From Bryum argenteum (lineage: Eukaryota > Streptophyta > Bryopsida > Bryales > Bryaceae), in the NCBI GenBank assembly GCA_037043015.1, contig CM073322.1, positions 16,503,601-16,567,600 of the forward strand: a DNA stretch of 64,000 nt, read 5' to 3'. Each line of letters starts with the position of its first letter. Within the stretch, counting starts at the first letter, position 1. Shown here piece after piece: positions 62,286 through 64,000 of this stretch. A model generated the notes under the pieces. It saw nothing but the letters and a program-made list of their open reading frames with translations, was not told where the DNA came from and made no database searches. A program made the translations under genes and the position numbers.

Positions 62286-62420
62286 CACTTTAAATGGTCA
62301 TATTCGTTACATTGAGACAATATGTGCACTATATATTGAACATGTTGAACCTTTTTTCTTTATCCCCAGATCGAATATGACTCCAAATCGTCTCAATGTA
62401 ACGAATATCGCCTTTTAAGT
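62286..62420. mobile_element. Tiny Tigger/mariner-type MITE, 135 bp, TA duplication
   Basis: Flanked by TA at 62284-62285 and 62421-62422. The inner terminal block ATATTCGTTACATTGAGAC is exactly complementary to GTCTCAATGTAACGAATAT, and the outer 18 bases pair imperfectly. ATATTCG..TTA.ATTG.GAC resembles the 33-bp terminal sequences at 37660 and 62772. Confidence 0.75.
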
Positions 62421-62771
62421 TATTTTCGTTGCAAGGGTGCCCAATTGCAAGAGCAGTTTTTGGGAGAACGTTTATTGGCCCCATATCAATCATGCCTGAA
62501 ATTGTCTAAAGGGAGGTAGGTACCGCGCGTTGCAAATGTTGAGTTAAACCCTACACATGGTTACTGCGAAAAGCCCTGCACTGGTGGAATTACAAGCGCG
62601 AACGCACATCGACTTTATTTTTGTTTTACGGTTTCCGGTTTAAATTTCCGAATCATAATAGTAACTAGATAAGTATTGACAATGTCGCATTTTATAGGGT
62701 GAGAGTTCGAACAGCTAGCAATTTTATAACTCTTTTACTATGAATTTCGATATAAATTTAGTCCCAAATTT

Positions 62772-62804
62772 AAGGAATAGTCCCAATTAAGCGAATATGG
62801 TGTT
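62772..62804 (-). repeat. Right 33-bp terminal sequence, Tigger/pogo-like
   Basis: The exact inverted partner of 37660-37692, followed outside by GTGT. Similarity continues inward with mismatches for about 20 bp more. Confidence 0.9.
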
Positions 62805-62814
62805 GTGTCCTTAA

Positions 62815-63737
62815 CCCCTAAAAATCCAGGGGTTTCCTCGACCTCCAGAACTAAAAACTGCCATTTTTCACCTTCGTTGGGAAATGGGGAAATGGAGAAA
62901 CTTTTTTTTCCGGTTTTAGACTTTGAACCGTAAGATCTTGTACTTAACTTGTATACAAAAGACTGGTCAAAATTTCAACCGTTGGATGTTTGTCATTTGT
63001 GAGATCATAACAATCAAAGTTTGTCCAACACTTTTTCTTGCCGTTGCGTGAGAGGCATTGTCTAAATGGTGCCAAGGGCAACTTGATAATTGTTATTCCA
63101 AATATTTTTCCCTCATTTTTTTTCATGTAGGTAATCAAGTTGGGTATTCTCATGCAAAATTTTAGAGACCGATTCCACTTTTTGACCTTAATGTAAAATA
63201 TTTTATGAAAGAAGGTCTAAAAACAACCATATAGTAAAACAAGCACCACGTATGATATATTTAGTTTGAGAAAAATCTCGACGGCGAGAAGGTGCATTTA
63301 TGATAATGTGAATTTCGAAAAAAAAAATCTTGGAAAAAATCCAAAATCTCGAATTTTGGCAATTTTTGAAAGAAAAAATTGTAAAATTACTAGAAATTGT
63401 GAAGATTGTTTTCGAAAGTTTTGGAGGCTGCCCTTGTAAAATTGGTAAACTTTTTGACTTTGGGCACTTTGGAATTTGAATAGTAATTTAATAATGAACA
63501 TATTTCAAAAAAAAAATTAGAAAAAATTATTTTAAACTGCCCGTTTTGGACTTGAAACCTAAAATTTTTAGGTGAAGATTATAAAATTAAAATTTGACTT
63601 TGAAAATTTTACCACATACACATTACTGTATGGGGAGCACCCAATAAAAATCTTAGGCAAAAATATCAATATATATGCTTAAAATGAGCTGCCCGAAATC
63701 TCAGAAAACCGAATCGGTTTTCCTGGATTTTTAGGGG
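62815..63737. mobile_element. TTAA-type (piggyBac-like) element, 923 bp, intact ends
   Basis: TTAA at 62811-62814 and 63738-63741 brackets CCCCTAAAAATCCAGG and CCTGGATTTTTAGGGG, a perfect 16-bp inverted repeat. It aligns with 14581-15512 over its whole length. TTAA-specific insertion with CCC-starting ends is the hallmark of piggyBac. No transposase frame inside, so it must have been moved in trans. Confidence 0.9.
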
Positions 63738-63741
63738 TTAA

Positions 63742-64000
63742 TCCCTAAAGGAGAAGCTCTACAAGACGGCCATATCTGAAATCTGCGCACAATTTATTTA
63801 TTTTTAGTTTAGAATTTATGGGAAATCTAATCGTAGGGTCTTGTTTACAATAATTTATTGAGTCTACCCTCCAATTTTTATCAGATATCATTGTACAGAT
63901 CTTGAGTTATATGGAGTCAAAGTTTTAGTTTCTGCCGACCATAGTGTGTCCGATTTTTTGAATTCAGGGGTTAGCCTCTAAAGGAGAAGCTCTTTTTAGC
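63742..64000. repeat. Start of further TTAA-associated repeat units, cut by window end
   Basis: TCCCTAAAGGAGAAGCTCT at 63742 and CCTCTAAAGGAGAAGCTCT at about 63976 are related and about 233 bp apart, each preceded by TTA(A/G). This looks like head-to-tail copies of another TTAA-type element beginning right at the target site of the previous one. The second is truncated by the window edge. Confidence 0.45.

Noticed and set aside
37660-62804. Maverick/Polinton or integrated viral element
   Set aside because: No DNA polymerase B, retroviral-type integrase, packaging ATPase or capsid-like frame is visible, and the ends are short.

Overview
The window is nuclear DNA of a land plant, most likely a non-seed plant such as a bryophyte or lycophyte. 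That placement is inferred from the families present and the gene structure; no taxonomic marker is visible. It is AT-rich, has GT-AG introns, is poor in genes and dense in small transposon-derived repeats.

Three genes look intact. At 7.8-9.8 kb (+) is a two-exon secreted GH17 1,3-beta-glucanase with an X8/CBM43 domain and a GPI-type tail. At 21.0-23.9 kb (+) is a four-exon ARM-repeat protein ending in a membrane segment and the C-terminal tripeptide VPT, the signature of the plant SINE1/SINE2 KASH-like nuclear envelope proteins. At 28.8-31.1 kb (+) is a five-exon basic coiled-coil protein that I do not recognise.

The first 37 kb is otherwise mobile-element debris. It holds (1) a hAT transposase broken into pieces (11.3-15.7 kb) by later insertions; (2) MITE-like elements flanked by TTAA with CCCC...GGGG termini, a piggyBac-type signature (1.9, 12.9, 14.6, 26.9 and 62.8 kb); (3) candidate PIF/Harbinger-like, hAT-like and unclassified MITEs; (4) a SINE-like family whose tail is GATA/TATC, four copies; and (5) a 500-bp AAAT array.

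The right-hand part (about 37.7-62.8 kb) differs. It lies between two perfect 33-bp inverted terminal sequences resembling Tigger/pogo ends. It holds a decayed minus-strand gene of the DUF7869 type (38.9-42.6 kb), a 100-N assembly gap (43.66 kb), a pogo/Tigger transposase pseudogene (47.4-49.5 kb), a block of layered tandem duplications (50.2-53.8 kb) and a frameshifted multi-exon gene of unknown family (53.8-59.0 kb). Scattered only inside this part are 13 copies of a palindrome of about 22 bp (arm CCAGTGGGCAA plus its reverse complement), in tandem-repeat units, introns and reading frames. The consensus has no stop codon in any frame, and one copy carries a symmetric insertion that keeps the palindrome perfect. 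This dispersed palindromic element is the best candidate here for something undescribed.
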